Positions 30,357 through 42,552 of a stretch of 64,000 nucleotides of DNA are shown here, piece by piece (position 1 is the stretch's first letter; every line of letters begins with the position of its first letter). A program made the translations under genes and the position numbers. The DNA is taken from assembly GCF_038502225.1 (NCBI RefSeq), contig NW_027195360.1, forward strand, positions 25,001-89,000. Reading direction: 5' to 3'. The notes beneath the pieces were generated by a model. It ran no database searches and had not been told where the DNA came from. It saw only the letters and a program-made list of their open reading frames with translations. The DNA comes from Cherax quadricarinatus. Lineage: Eukaryota > Arthropoda > Malacostraca > Decapoda > Parastacidae.

Positions 30357-33300
30357 GGTTCTCCTCTCCTTGAATATCCTCAGGAACTGCTCTCCTCTCC
30401 TTGAATATCCTCAGGAACTGCTCTTCTCTCCTTGAATATCATCAGGAACTGCTCTCCTCTCCTTGAATATCCTCAGGTACTGCTCTCCTCTTCTTGAATA
30501 TCCTCAGGAACTGCTCTCCTCTCCTTGAATATCCTCAGGAACGGCTCTCCTCTCCTTGAATATCCTCAGGAACTGTTCTCCTCTCCTTGAATATCCTCAG
30601 GAACTGCTCTCCTCTCATTGAATATCCTCAGGAACTGCTCTCCTCTCCTTGAATATCCTCAGGAACGGCTCTCCTCTCCTTGAATATCCTCAGGAACTGT
30701 TCTCCTCTCCTTGAATATCCTCAGGAACTGCTCTCCTCTCCTTGAATATCCTCAGGAACTGCTCTCCTCTCCTTGAATATCCTCATGAACTGTTCTCCTC
30801 TCCTTGAATATCCTCAGGAACGGCTCTCCTCTCCTTGAATATCCTCAGGAACTGTTCCCCTCTCCTTGAATATCCTCAGGAACTGTTCTCCTCTTCTTGA
30901 ATATCCTCAGGAACAGCTCTCCTCTCCTTGAATATCCTCAGGAACTGCTCTCCTCTCCTTGAATATCCTCAGGAACTGCGCTCCTCTCCTTGAATACCCT
31001 CAGGAACTGCTCTCCTCTCCTTGAATATCCTCTGGAACTGCTCTGCTCTCCTTGAATATCCTCAGGAACTGCTCTCCTCTCCTTGAATATCCTCAGGAAC
31101 TGCTCTCCTCTCCTTGAATATCTTCAGGAACTGCTCTCCTCTCCTTGAATATCCTCAGGAACTGCTCTCCTCTCCTTGAATATCCTCAGGAACTGCTCTC
31201 CTCTCCTTGAATATCCTCAGGAACTGCTCTCCTCTCCTTGAATATCCTCAGAAACTGTTCTCCTCTCCTTGAATATCCTCAGGAACTGCTCTCCTCTCCT
31301 TGAATATCCTCAGGAACTGCTCTCCTCTCCTTCAATATCCTCAGGAACTGCTCTCCTCTCCTTGAATATCCTCAGGAACTGCTCTCCTCTCCTTGAATAT
31401 CCTCAGGAACTGTTCTCCTCTCCTTGAATATTCTCAGGAACTGCTCTCCTCTCCTTGAATATCCTCAGGAACTGCTCTCCTCTCCTTGAATATCCTCAGG
31501 AACTGCTCTCCTCTTCTTGAATATCCTCAGGAACTTCTCTCCTCTTCTTGAATATCCTCAGGAACTGCTCTCCTCTCCTTGAATATCCTCAGGAACTGCT
31601 CTCCTCTCCTTAAATATCCTCAGGAACTGCTCTCCTCTCCTTGAATATCCTCAGGAACTGCTCTCCTCTCCTTGAATATCCTCAGGAACTGTTCTCCTCT
31701 TCTTGAATATCCTCTGGAACTGCTCTCCTCTCCTTGAATATCCTCAGGAACTGCTCTCCTCTCCTTGAATATCCTCAGGAACTGCTCTCCTCTCCTTGAA
31801 TATCCTCAGGAACTGCTCTCCTCTCTTTGAATATCCTCAGGAACTGTTCTCCTCTCCTTGAATATCCTCAGGAACTGCTCTCCTCTCCTTGAATATCCTC
31901 AGGAACTGCTCTCCTCTCCTTGAATATCCTCAGGAACTGTTCTCCTCTTCTTGAATATCCTCAGGAACTGCTCTCCTCTCCTTGAATATCCTCAGGAACT
32001 GCTCTACCCTCCTTCAATATCCTCAGGAACTGCTCTACCCTCCTTGAATATCCTCAGGATCTGATCCCCTCTCCTTGAATATCCTCAGGAACGGCTCTCC
32101 TCTCCTTGAATATCCTCAGGAACTGCTCCCCTCTCCTTGAATATCCTCAGGAACTGCTCTCCTCTTCTTGAATATCCTCAGGAACTGTTCTCCTCTCCTT
32201 GAATATCCTCAGGAACTGTTCTCCTCTCCTTGAATATCCTCAGGAACTGCTCTTCTCTCCTTGATTATCCTCAGGAACTGTTCTCCTCTCCTTGAATATC
32301 CTCAGGAACTGTTCTCCTCTCCTTGAATATCCTCAGGAACTGCTCTCCTCTCCTTGATTATCCTCAGGAACTGTTCTCTCCTTGAATATCCTCAGGAACT
32401 GCTCTCCTCTCCTTGAATATCCTCAGGAACTGCTCTCCTCTCTTTGAATATCCTCAGGAACTGCTCTCCTCTCCTTGAATATCCTCAGGAACTGCTCTCC
32501 TCTCCTTGAATATCCTCAGGAACTGCTCTCCTCTTCTTGAATATCCTCAGGAACTGCTCTCCTCTCCTTAAATATCCTCAGGAACTGTTCTCCTCTCCTT
32601 GAATATCCTCAGGAACTGCTCTCCTCTCCTTGAATATCCTCAGGAACTGTTCTCCTCTCCTTGAATATCCTCAGGAACTGCTCTCCTCTCCTTGAATATC
32701 CTCAGGAACTGTTCTCCTCTCCTTGAATATCCTCAGGAACTGCTCTCCTCTCCTTGAATATCCTCAGGAACTGTTCTCCTCTCCTTGAATATCCTCAGGA
32801 ACTGCTCTGCTCTCTTTGAATATCATCAGGAACTGCTCTCCTCTCCTTGAATATCCTCAGGAACTGCTCTCCTCTCTTTGAATATCCTCAGGAACTGCTC
32901 TCCTCTCTTTGAATATCCTCAGGAACTGCTCTCCTCTCCTTGAATATCCTCAGGAACTGCTCTTCTCTCCTTGAATATCCTCAGGAACTGCTCTCCTCTC
33001 CTTGAATATCCTCAGGAACTGCTCTCCTCTCCTTGAATGTCCTCAAGAACTGTTCTCCTCTCCTTGAATATCCTCAGGAACGGCTCTCCTCTCCTTGAAT
33101 ATCCTCAGGAACTGTTCTCCTCTCCTTGAATATCCTCAGGAACTGCTCTCCTCTCGTTGAATATCCTCAGGAACTGCTCTCCTCTCCTTGAATATCCTCA
33201 GGAACTGTTCTCCTCTCCTTGAATATCCTCAGGAACTGCTCTCCTCTCCTTGAATATCCTCAGGAACTGTTCTCCTCTCCTTGAATATCCTCAGGAACTG

Positions 33301-36300
33301 TTCTCCTCTTCTTGAATATCCTCAGGAACTGCTCTCCTCTTCTTGAATATCCTCAGGAACTGCTCTCCTCTCCTTGAATATCCTCAGGAACTGCTCTCCT
33401 CTCCTTGAATATCCTCAGGAACTTCTCTCCTCTCCTTGAATATCCTCAGGAACTGCTCTCCTCTCCTTGAATGTCCTCAAGAACTGTTCTCCTCTCCTTG
33501 AATATCCTCAGGAACGGCTCTCCTCTCCTTGAATATCCTCAAGAACTGTTCTCCTCTCCTTGAATATCCTCAGGAACGGCTCTCCTCTCCTTGAATATCC
33601 TCAGGAACTGTTCTCCTCTCCTTGAATATCCTCAGGAACTGCTCTCCTCTCCTTGAATATCCTCAGGAACTGCTCTCCTCTCCTTGAATATCCTCAGGAA
33701 CTGTTCTCCTCTCCTTGAATATCCTCAGGAACTGCTCTCCTCTCCTTGAATATCCTCAGGAACTGTTCTCCTCTCCTTGAATATCCTCAGGAACTGCTCT
33801 CCTCTCTTTGAATATCCTCAGGAACTGCTCTCCTCTCCTTGAATATCCTCAGGAACTGCTCTCCTCTCTTTGAATATCCTCAGGAACTGCTCTCCTCTCT
33901 TTGAATATCCTCAGGAACTGCTCTCCTCTCCTTGAATATCCTCAGGAACTGCTCTTCTCTCCTTGAATATCATCAGGAACTGCTCTCCTCTCCTTGAATA
34001 TCCTCAGGAACTGCTCTCCTCTCCTTGAATGTCTTCAAGAACTGTTCTCCTCTCCTTGAATATCCTCAGGAACGGCTCTCCTCTCCTTGAATATCCTCAG
34101 GAACTGTTCTCCTCTCCTTGAATATCCTCAGGAACTGCTCTCCTCTCCTTGAATATCCTCAGGAACTGTTCTCCTCTCCTTGAATATCCTCAGGAACTGT
34201 TCTCCTCTTCTTGAATATCCTCAGGAACTGCTCTCCTCTTCTTGAATATCCTCAGGAACTGCTCTCCTCTCCATGAATATCCTCAGGAACTGCTCTCCTC
34301 TCCTTGAATATCCTCAGGAACTGCTCTCCTCTCCTTGAATATCCTCAGGAACTGTTCTCCTCTCCTTGAATATCCTCAGGAACTGTTCTCCTCTTCTTGA
34401 ATATCCTCAGGAACTGTTCTCCTCTCCTTGAATATCCTCAGGAACTGCTCTCCTCTCCTTGAATATCCTCAGGAACTGTTCTCCTCTCCTTGAATATCCT
34501 CAGGAACTGCTCTCCTCTCCTTGAATATCCTCAGGAACTGTTCTCCTCTCCTTGAATATCCTCAGGAACTGCTCTCCTCTCTTTGAATATCCTCAGGAAC
34601 TGCTCTCCTGTCTTTGAATATCCTCAGGAACTGCTCTCCTCTCTTTGAATATCCTCAGGAACTGCTCTCCTCTCCTTGAATATCCTCAGGAACTGCTCTC
34701 CTCTCCTTGAATGTCCTCAAGAACTGTTCTCCTCTCCTTGAATATCCTCAGGAACGGCTCTCCTCTCCTTGAATATCCTCAGGAACTGTTCTCCTCTCCT
34801 TGAATATCCTCAGGAACTGCTCTCCTCTCCTTGAATATCCTCTGGAACTGTTCTCCTCTTCTTGAATATCCTCAGGAACTGTTCTCCTCTCCTTGAATAT
34901 CCTCAGGAACTGCTCTCCTCTCTTTGAATATCCTCAGGAACTGCTCTCCTCTCTTTGAATATCCTCAGGAACTGCTCTCCTCTCTTTGAATATCCTCAGG
35001 AACTGCTCTCCTCTCCTTGAATATCCTCAGGAACTGCTCTCCTCTCCTTGAATGTCCTCAAGAACTGTTCTCCTCTCCTTGAATATCCTCAGGAACGGCT
35101 CTCCTCTCCTTGAATATCCTCAGGAACTGTTCTCCTCTCCTTGAATATCCTCAGGAACTGTTCTCCTCTCCTTGAATATCCTCAGGAACTGCTCTCCTCT
35201 CCTTGAATATCCTCAGGAACTGTTCTCCTCTCCTTGAATATCCTCAGGAACTGTTCTCCTCTTCTTGAATATCCTCAGGAACTGCTCTCCTCTTCTTGAA
35301 TATCCTCAGGAACTGCTCTCCTCTCCATGAATATCCTCAGGAACTGCTCTCCTCTCCTTGAATATCCTCAGGAACTGCTCTCCTCTCCTTGAATATCCTC
35401 AGGAACTGTTCTCCTCTCCTTGAATATCCTCAGGAACTGTTCTCCTCTTCTTGAATATCCTCAGGAACTGTTCTCCTCTCCTTGAATATCCTCAGGAACT
35501 GCTCTCCTCTCCTTGAATATCCTCAGGAACTGTTCTCCTCTCCTTGAATATCCTCAGGAACTGCTCTCCTCTCCTTGAATATCCTCAGGAACTGTTCTCC
35601 TCTCCTTGAATATCCTCAGGAACTGCTCTCCTCTCTTTGAATATCCTCAGGAACTGCTCTCCTCTCTTTGAATATCCTCAGGAACTGCTCTCCTCTCCTT
35701 GAATATCCTCAGGAACTGTTCTCCTCTCCTTGAATATCCTCAGGAACTGCTCTCCTCTCCTTGAATATCCTCAGGAACTGTTCTCCTCTCCTTGAATATC
35801 CTCAGGAACTGCTCTCCTCTCTTTGAATATCCTCAGGAACTGCTCTCCTCTCCTTGAATATCCTCAGGAACTGCTCTCCTCTCTTTGAATATCCTCAGGA
35901 ACTGCTCTCCTCTCTTTGAATATCCTCAGGAACTGCTCTCCTCTCCTTGAATATCCTCAGGAACTGCTCTTCTCTCCTTGAATATCATCAGGAACTGCTC
36001 TTCTCTCCTTGAATATCCTCAGGAACTGCTCTCCTCTCCTTGAATGTCTTCAAGAACTGTTCTCCTCTCCTTGAATATCCTCAGGAACGGCTCTCCTCTC
36101 CTTGAATATCCTCAGGAACTGTTCTCCTCTCCTTGAATATCCTCAGGAACTGCTCTCCTCTCCTTGAATATCCTCAGGAACTGTTCTCCTCTCCTTGAAT
36201 ATCCTCAGGAACTGTTCTCCTCTTCTTGAATATCCTCAGGAACTGCTCTCCTCTTCTTGAATATCCTCAGGAACTGCTCTCCTCTCCATGAATATCCTCA

Positions 36301-38262
36301 GGAACTGCTCTCCTCTCCTTGAATATCCTCAGGAACTGCTCTCCTCTCCTTGAATATCCTCAGGAACTGTTCTCCTCTCCTTGAATATCCTCAGGAACTG
36401 TTCTCCTCTTCTTGAATATCCTCAGGAACTGTTCTCCTCTCCTTGAATATCCTCAGGAACTGCTCTCCTCTCCTTGAATATCCTCAGGAACTGTTCTCCT
36501 CTCCTTGAATATCCTCAGGAACTGCTCTCCTCTCCTTGAATATCCTCAGGAACTGTTCTCCTCTCCTTGAATATCCTCAGGAACTGCTCTCCTCTCTTTG
36601 AATATCCTCAGGAACTGCTCTCCTCTCTTTGAATATCCTCAGGAACTGCTCTCCTCTCTTTGAATATCCTCAGGAACTGCTCTCCTCTCCTTGAATATCC
36701 TCAGGAACTGCTCTCCTCTCCTTGAATGTCCTCAAGAACTGTTCTCCTCTCCTTGAATATCCTCAGGAACGGCTCTCCTCTCCTTGAATATCCTCAGGAA
36801 CTGTTCTCCTCTCCTTGAATATCCTCAGGAACTGCTCTCCTCTCCTTGAATATCCTCTGGAACTGTTCTCCTCTTCTTGAATATCCTCAGGAACTGTTCT
36901 CCTCTCCTTGAATATCCTCAGGAACTGCTCTCCTCTCTTTGAATATCCTCAGGAACTGTTCTCCTCTCTTTGAATATCCTCAGGAACTGCTCTCCTCTCT
37001 TTGAATATCCTCAGGAACTGCTCTCCTCTCCTTGAATATCCTCAGGAACTGCTCTCCTCTCCTTGAATGTCCTCAAGAACTGTTCTCCTCTCCTTGAATA
37101 TCCTCAGGAACGGCTCTCCTCTCCTTGAATATCCTCAGGAACTGTTCTCCTCTCCTTGAATATCCTCAGGAACTGTTCTCCTCTCCTTGAATATCCTCAG
37201 GAACTGCTCTCCTCTCCTTGAATATCCTCAGGAACTGTTCTCCTCTCCTTGAATATCCTCAGGAACTGTTCTCCTCTTCTTGAATATCCTCAGGAACTGC
37301 TCTCCTCTTCTTGAATATCCTCAGGAACTGCTCTCCTCTCCATGAATATCCTCAGGAACTGCTCTCCTCTCCTTGAATATCCTCAGGAACTGCTCTCCTC
37401 TCCTTGAATATCCTCAGGAACTGTTCTCCTCTCCTTGAATATCCTCAGGAACTGTTCTCCTCTTCTTGAATATCCTCAGGAACTGTTCTCCTCTCCTTGA
37501 ATATCCTCAGGAACTGCTCTCCTCTCCTTGAATATCCTCAGGAACTGTTCTCCTCTCCTTGAATATCCTCAGGAACTGCTCTCCTCTCCTTGAATATCCT
37601 CAGGAACTGTTCTCCTCTCCTTGAATATCCTCAGGAACTGCTCTCCTCTCTTTGAATATCCTCAGGAACTGCTCTCCTCTCTTTGAATATCCTCAGGAAC
37701 TGCTCTCCTCTCTTTGAATATCCTCAGGAACTGCTCTCCTCTCCTTGAATATCCTCAGGAACTGCTCTCCTCTCCTTGAATGTCCTCAAGAACTGTTCTC
37801 CTCTCCTTGAATATCCTCAGGAACGGCTCTCCTCTCCTTGAATATCCTCAGGAACTGTTCTCCTCTCCTTGAATATCCTCAGGAACTGCTCTCCTCTCCT
37901 TGAATATCCTCAGGAACTGTTCTCCTCTTCTTGAATATCCTCAGGAACTGTTCTCCTCTTCTTGAATATCCTCAGGAACTGCTCTCCTCTTCTTGAATAT
38001 CCTCAGGAACTGCTCTCCTCTCCATGAATATCCTCAGGAACTGCTCTCCTCTCCTTGAATATCCTCAGGAACTGCTCTCCTCTCCTTGAATATCCTCAGG
38101 AACTGTTCTCCTCTCCTTGAATATCCTCAGGAACTGCTCTCCTCTCCTTGAATATCCTCAGGAACTGTTCTCCTCTCCTTGAATATCCTCAGGAACTGCT
38201 CTCCTCTCCTTGAATATCCTCAAGAACTGCTCTCCTCTCCTTGAATATCCTCAGGAACTGCT
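30357..38262. repeat. 31-bp satellite array, about 255 units
   Basis: The unit contains CTCCTTGAATATCCTCAGGA and CTGCTCTCC. It spans about 7.9 kb with little divergence. Common variants are CTGTTCTCC, CGGCTCTCC, CTTCTTGAA and CTCTTTGAA. Rare marker variants (ATGTCCTCAAG, ATGTCTTCAAG, TCCATGAAT, TCCTCTGGA, ATCATCAGG) repeat at exactly 2015 bp, showing a 65-unit higher-order period in the right half. Both flanks are family B LINE sequence, and the unit itself reads in frame with it on the minus strand. It does not code for a supportable protein. Confidence 0.97.
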
Positions 38263-38470
38263 CCTAGAGTCTCTCCTCTGGGACTAGTCTCGTTGCAAAC
38301 GAATGAGCTTTTTCCAGTTCATTAACATATTTTATCAGGTTGAGTTCCGTGCTTCATGATGGTCTTGATATATGCCGTATACGTTGTAGTGACGTGAATA
38401 ACTGGTCTTTTGATGTTCTGTTGAGCAAACTTAGATATGCGAAAGTCATTTGCTGTGACGCATAGTCAGA
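38263..38470 (-). pseudogene. Decayed family B LINE, upstream half, at the right edge of the array
   Basis: The minus strand gives TTTGCAACGAGACTAGTC then CCAGAG, matching TTTGCAACAAGGCTAGTC in copy B (8700-8717). Farther upstream come a VTTTYTAYIKTIMKHGT-like stretch (intact: YTVYVRPILEYAAP) and an echo of GCATACGGGCG. It meets the array in a shortened VPE-ERL region. Confidence 0.68.
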
Positions 38471-38550
38471 TAAATGGCTCGGTACATATGTCTGGTCCTA
38501 ATTCAGTGAAGTGTGAAACATTTATTCCCGAAGACGACTCTGTACACTAT

Positions 38551-38598
<48 letters not shown>

Positions 38599-39131
38599 CT
38601 CACTTCTATTACCTTATCATAGAATTTTATCTGATTTATGAGACAAAATTTACCATTTCTAAAATCATCAAGATACTCTTACCAAGTGCCCCACTACTCT
38701 TCTCCGGATAATCTATTCTAAGCTTCTTAACTACCATCCCTGGTTGAAAATGTTGAGCTATAGCCCCTGGGCATGCTGGACATTGTACCTGCAGCCATAT
38801 TTTTGTAGTGACCTTTCTCCTCCTCTCACATTCGCAGATTTTCTCTCCTTGTATGTTCAGTACATTAAAAAATATATATCGTCGTAACTGTCCAGTTGCC
38901 TAAGTTTTTATATACTTTTACTGGGTATCGTTAGTCCTTGTCATATGATATTCTCTGAAAAAAAATTCATAAAAGTTTGTGCTGCCGTTGATGCTGTGAC
39001 TGAACAAATCCTGTTTCTCTGGCAAACCAAAAATAATTAAAGATTTTCTCTCTCTCACTCTCAATTGCTCTTTTTCTCGCACTGAATTCCTCTCACTTTC
39101 AATCTCTCTCACTCTCATTCATACTCACGCA

Positions 39132-39214
<83 letters not shown>

Positions 39215-39360
39215 ACGCACACACACACAAACTCTCACACTCACTTTCCCTCACTCTCCCCCACTCTCTCTCAACCTCCTCCACTCTCTCTCAAGCTCCC
39301 TCTCTCTCAGCCTTCCTCACCCTCTCTCAGTCTCCTTAACTCTCAAATATCACCCAAAGG
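38471..39360. other. Unassigned DNA with (TC)n and (AC)n
   Basis: (TC)n lies at 38552-38596, TC-rich sequence at 39045-39150 and again to about 39335, and (AC)n at 39147-39228. No LINE tail adjoins this (AC)n. No gene is supported. Confidence 0.6.
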
Positions 39361-39504
39361 ATATCACCTGAGAAAGTAGTCGATATCCTGGAGGTGAAAT
39401 TTGACTCAAAACTATCCAAGAAGAACAACGTTGTAAATCTTGCAAACAAGGCAGCCATGAAGCTTACAGCACTTCGACGTATCTGGCATCTGCTGTTGTT
39501 TTAA
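39361..39504 (+). pseudogene. LINE ORF2 scrap after the polymerase
   Basis: The open stretch reads ISPEKVVDILEVKFDSKLSK, then NNVVNLANKAAMKLTALRRI, ending in a stop. The order VKFLGVxFDxxLxW...NLA.KA...L..LRRI is that of the region after the reverse transcriptase in jockey/CR1-type LINEs. It belongs to a family different from the others here. Confidence 0.55.
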
Positions 39505-39613
39505 GGCAATGGCCTCATGTATTCATCCTGTTTCAAACGAGCTGATTACTATCTGTGAAAGGCTCTTGTCACACACTTGACTTGTGTGCGGGGAGGGAAG
39601 GAGGTGTATGTGT

Positions 39614-39655
39614 GTACTAATCTAAGTGTGGTTGCAGGGGTCGAGTCATAGCTCC
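39614..39655 (-). mobile_element. Worn minimal family B LINE tail
   Basis: The minus strand shows GGAGCTATGACTCGACCCCT, GCAACCACACTTAG and ATTAGTACACAC: the last ~40 bp of the element, with the AGGTGAGT motif mutated. Confidence 0.6.
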
Positions 39656-39777
39656 AAAGGGTCACTTCCCTCCTCAGCTCCCTGACAATCTTTCATTTCT
39701 ATGTGTAAATTTTTGTGTTTATTCTTGCATCTGTTACCAATCTTGATTCAGAGGACTTTTAGGTTTAAATATAATTT

Positions 39778-40015
39778 GTTACTTGAAATGTAAATCAACG
39801 TTACTTGAAATGTAACTCAGCGTTACTTGAAATGTAACTCAGCGTTACTTGAAATGTAACTCAGCGTTACTTGAAATGTAACTCAGCGTTACTTGAAATG
39901 TAACTCAGCGTTACTTGAAATGTAACTCAGCGTTACTTGAAATGTAACTCAGCGTTACTTGAAATGTAACTCAGCGTTACTTGAAATGTAACTCAGCGTT
40001 ACTTGAAATGTAACT
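39778..40015. repeat. 22-bp tandem repeat, about ten units
   Basis: The unit contains GTTACTTGAAATGTAACTCA; GTTAC and GTAAC can pair as a hairpin. The first and last units are diverged, the inner ones are nearly identical. Confidence 0.95.
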
Positions 40016-40555
40016 CCATATCTCTTGAAATATAATGTAATGTTAGATTTTATTTTTTTCCTCTCTTCTTTAAGGCTTCAAATTATTGAGTGATCAAGGT
40101 ACTCATCACGTTCATACTCGCTGTGCTTTGATCGAGACATCAAGGTAACTGAGTCGTTTTGGCTAAAAGTTGGGAATGATCAACGCGATTCTAGGTTCGT
40201 AATTTGTGGATGGCTACAATGTATGTGCGGGGTGACAGTTATTCCATGACCTGTCTATTCTCAGTTGAGTAGACCAATTCTGAGACTCTAGCCAGCCTGA
40301 TTCACCATTTTTCACTTATTCTTTGAAGTTCCATTATGCACGAAATTTGCTACTTAATAAAATTGCTCCAAGATCAGATTTCCTTGAACATCCATATTTC
40401 ATTCAGTGATTTTCACTCTGCCAAGTTCCAAACTCCGTACAGCTCCAAACTTCAAAAATTTTCGCAATGATTGAAGTTCCAAACTGTGATATTTCAGAAT
40501 TTTTCAAAGTTGAACTCTTCGCGAAGTTTGATTCTTTACTAAGTTAAAACAGACA
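40016..40555. other. No feature seen
   Basis: A+T-rich unique-looking sequence. TTCAAACTTCAAA-like words recur near 40430-40520 without clear period. Confidence 0.4.
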
Positions 40556-40582
40556 CAAACACACGCGCACGCACACACACAC

Positions 40583-40638
<56 letters not shown>
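40556..40638. repeat. (AC)n microsatellite that opens a LINE train
   Basis: About 80 bp of AC with CG interruptions runs directly into copy D. Confidence 0.95.
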
Positions 40639-40642
<4 letters not shown>

Positions 40643-41112
40643 AGAAACTAGAGAAAGTACAAAGGTTTGCGACAAGGTTAGTTCCAGAGCTAAGGGGAAT
40701 GTCCTATGAGGAAAGATTAAGGGAAATCGGCCTGACCACACTGGAGAACAGGAGGGTCAGGGGAGACATGATAACGACATATAAAATACTGCGTGGAATA
40801 GACAAGGTGGACAAAGACAGGATGTTCCAGGGAGGGGACACAGAAACAAGAGGCCACAATTGGAAGTTGAAGACACAAATGAGTCAGAGAGATAGTAGGG
40901 AGTATTTCTTCAGTCATAGAGTTGTAAGGCAGTGGAATAGCCTAGAAAATGACGTAGTGGAGGCAGGAACCATACACAGTTTTAAGACGAGGTTTGATAA
41001 AGCTCATGGAGCGGGGAGAGAGAGGGCCTAGTAGCAACCGGTGAAGAGGCGGGGCCAGGAGCTAGGACTCGACCCCTGCAACCACAAATAGGTGAGTACA
41101 AATAGGTGAGTA
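40639..41112 (+). mobile_element. Family B LINE copy D, 5'-truncated
   Basis: The copy starts at GTCAAGAAACTAGAGAAAGT directly after (AC)n. It codes without interruption from there to a stop at 41029-41031 (HVKKLEKVQRFATRLVPE to the basic end). The 3' UTR and a doubled AAATAGGTGAGT tail follow. The ATG at 40699 starts a 110-residue piece that is only the C-terminus of ORF2. It is a third tail subfamily (AAATAGG). Confidence 0.88.
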
Positions 41113-41131
41113 CACACACACACACACACAC
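41113..41131. repeat. (AC)n between copies D and E
   Basis: About 19 bp of AC joins the tail of D to the start of E. Confidence 0.9.
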
Positions 41132-42292
41132 AGGGGGCACCTGTGACGAGCGGAGTCCCACAGGGGTCGGTCCAAGGACCAGTGCTATTTTGGGTATATG
41201 TGAATGACATGATGGAAGGGATAGACTCAGAAATGTCCCTGTTCGCAGATGATGAGAAGTTACACAAATAACCCGCACATAAAAGACAGAAGCTTACGAC
41301 GACGTTTCGGTCCGACTTGGACCATTGACAAAGTCACACAGTGTGACTTTGTCAACGGTCCAAATCGGACCGAAACGTCGTCGTAAGCTTCTGTCTTTTA
41401 TGTGCGGGTTATTTGTGTATCGTTCCAGTCACGGTATTGTGCCTTTTTGTTATTTATGAGAAGTTAATGAGGAGAATTAAATCAGTTGAGGATCAGGCAG
41501 GACTTCAAAGAGACCTGGACAGGCTGGACACGTGGTCCAGCATCTGGCTTCTTGAATTCAACTCTGCCAAATGCAAAGCCATGATGATCGGAGAAGGGCA
41601 AAGAAGACCGCAGACAGAGTATAGACTAGGTGGCCAAGGACTGCAAACGTCGCTCAAGGAGAAAGATCTTGGGGTAACCATAATACCGAGCATGTCTCCG
41701 GAGGCACACAACCAGATAACTGCTGCAAACCTGAGAATAGCGTTCCGATACTTTAGTAAGGAATCGTTCAAGACACTGTACACTGTATACATCAGGCCCA
41801 TACTGAAGTATGCAGCACCAGTTTGGAACCCACACCTGGTCAAGCACGTCAAGAAATTAGAGAAAGTGCAAAGGCTTGCAACAAGGCTTGCTCAGGGGAA
41901 TGTCCTACGAAGAAAGGTTGAGGGAAATCGGACTTACGACACTGGAGGACAGGAGGGTCAGAGGAGACATGATAACGACATACAAAATACTGCGGGAATT
42001 GATAAGATGGACAGAGACAGGTTGTTTCAGAGATGGGACACAGAATCAAGGGGTCACAATTGGAAGCTGAAGACTCAGACGAGTCATATGGATGTTAGGA
42101 AGCATTTCTTCAGTCATAGAGTCGTCAGGAAGTGGAATAGCCCAGCAAGTGATGTAGTGGAGGCAGGAACCATTCTTAGCTTTAAGACGAGGTATGACAA
42201 AGCTCAGGAAGCAGAGAGGACCTAGTAGCGATCAATGAAGAGGCGGGGCCAGGTGCTTAGTCTCGACCCCTGCAACCACAATTAGGTGAGTA
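41132..42292 (+). mobile_element. Family B LINE copy E, truncated and interrupted
   Basis: The copy starts inside the polymerase at [12 protein letters not shown], includes FADD, and is then split by a 193-bp hairpin retroposon (41263-41455). Coding resumes at KLMRRIKSVEDQAGLQRDLD. A 15-bp loss shortens AAYGRLANLR. Frameshifts near 41890 and 41995 break the C-terminal part. A single ATTAGGTGAGT tail ends it. The open frame at 41413-42225 begins in the hairpin element, so its first residues are not LINE protein. Confidence 0.87.
41263..41455. mobile_element. 193-bp near-perfect hairpin retroposon with 11-bp target duplication
   Basis: The two arms, 41262-41339 and 41341-41418, are 78-bp inverted copies with two mismatches and a one-base loop; they share ACGACGACGTTTCGGTCCGA. 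A non-palindromic 37-bp tail (41419-41455) ends GCCTTTTTGTTATTT. The LINE sequence ATGAGAAGTTA is present on both sides (41252-41262 and 41456-41466), an 11-bp target duplication. The length of the duplication points to LINE-machinery or similar insertion more than to a typical cut-and-paste MITE. It encodes no protein. Confidence 0.88.
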
Positions 42293-42322
42293 CAAACACA
42301 CACACACACACACACACACACA
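42293..42322. repeat. (AC)n between copies E and F
   Basis: About 30 bp of AC following the tail of E. Confidence 0.92.
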
Positions 42323-42545
42323 ACTGGAAGTTGAAGGGATGTCAGGAAGTATTTCTTCAGCCACAGAGTTGTTAGGAAGTGGAATAGTCTGGCAAGTGAT
42401 GTAGTGGAGGCAGGAACCACACACAGTTTTAAGACGAGGTATGATAAAGCACATGGAGTTGGGAGAGGGAGGACCCAGTAGCGGTCAGTGAAGAGGCGGG
42501 GGCAGGAGCTGAGTCTCGACCCCTGCAACCACAATTAGGCGAGTA
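42323..42545 (+). mobile_element. Family B LINE copy F, strongly truncated
   Basis: It starts at AACTGGAAGTTGAAG, loses a short piece before GGGATGTCAGGAAGTATTTC, and runs to a single ATTAGGCGAGT tail. Only the last ~50 codons of ORF2 are represented. Confidence 0.85.
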
Positions 42546-42552
42546 CACACAC

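Noticed and set aside
30357..38262. CRISPR-like array (short repeats in long series)
   Set aside because: The repeats are contiguous with no unique spacers, no cas genes are near, and the context is eukaryotic. The same holds for the 28-bp array.
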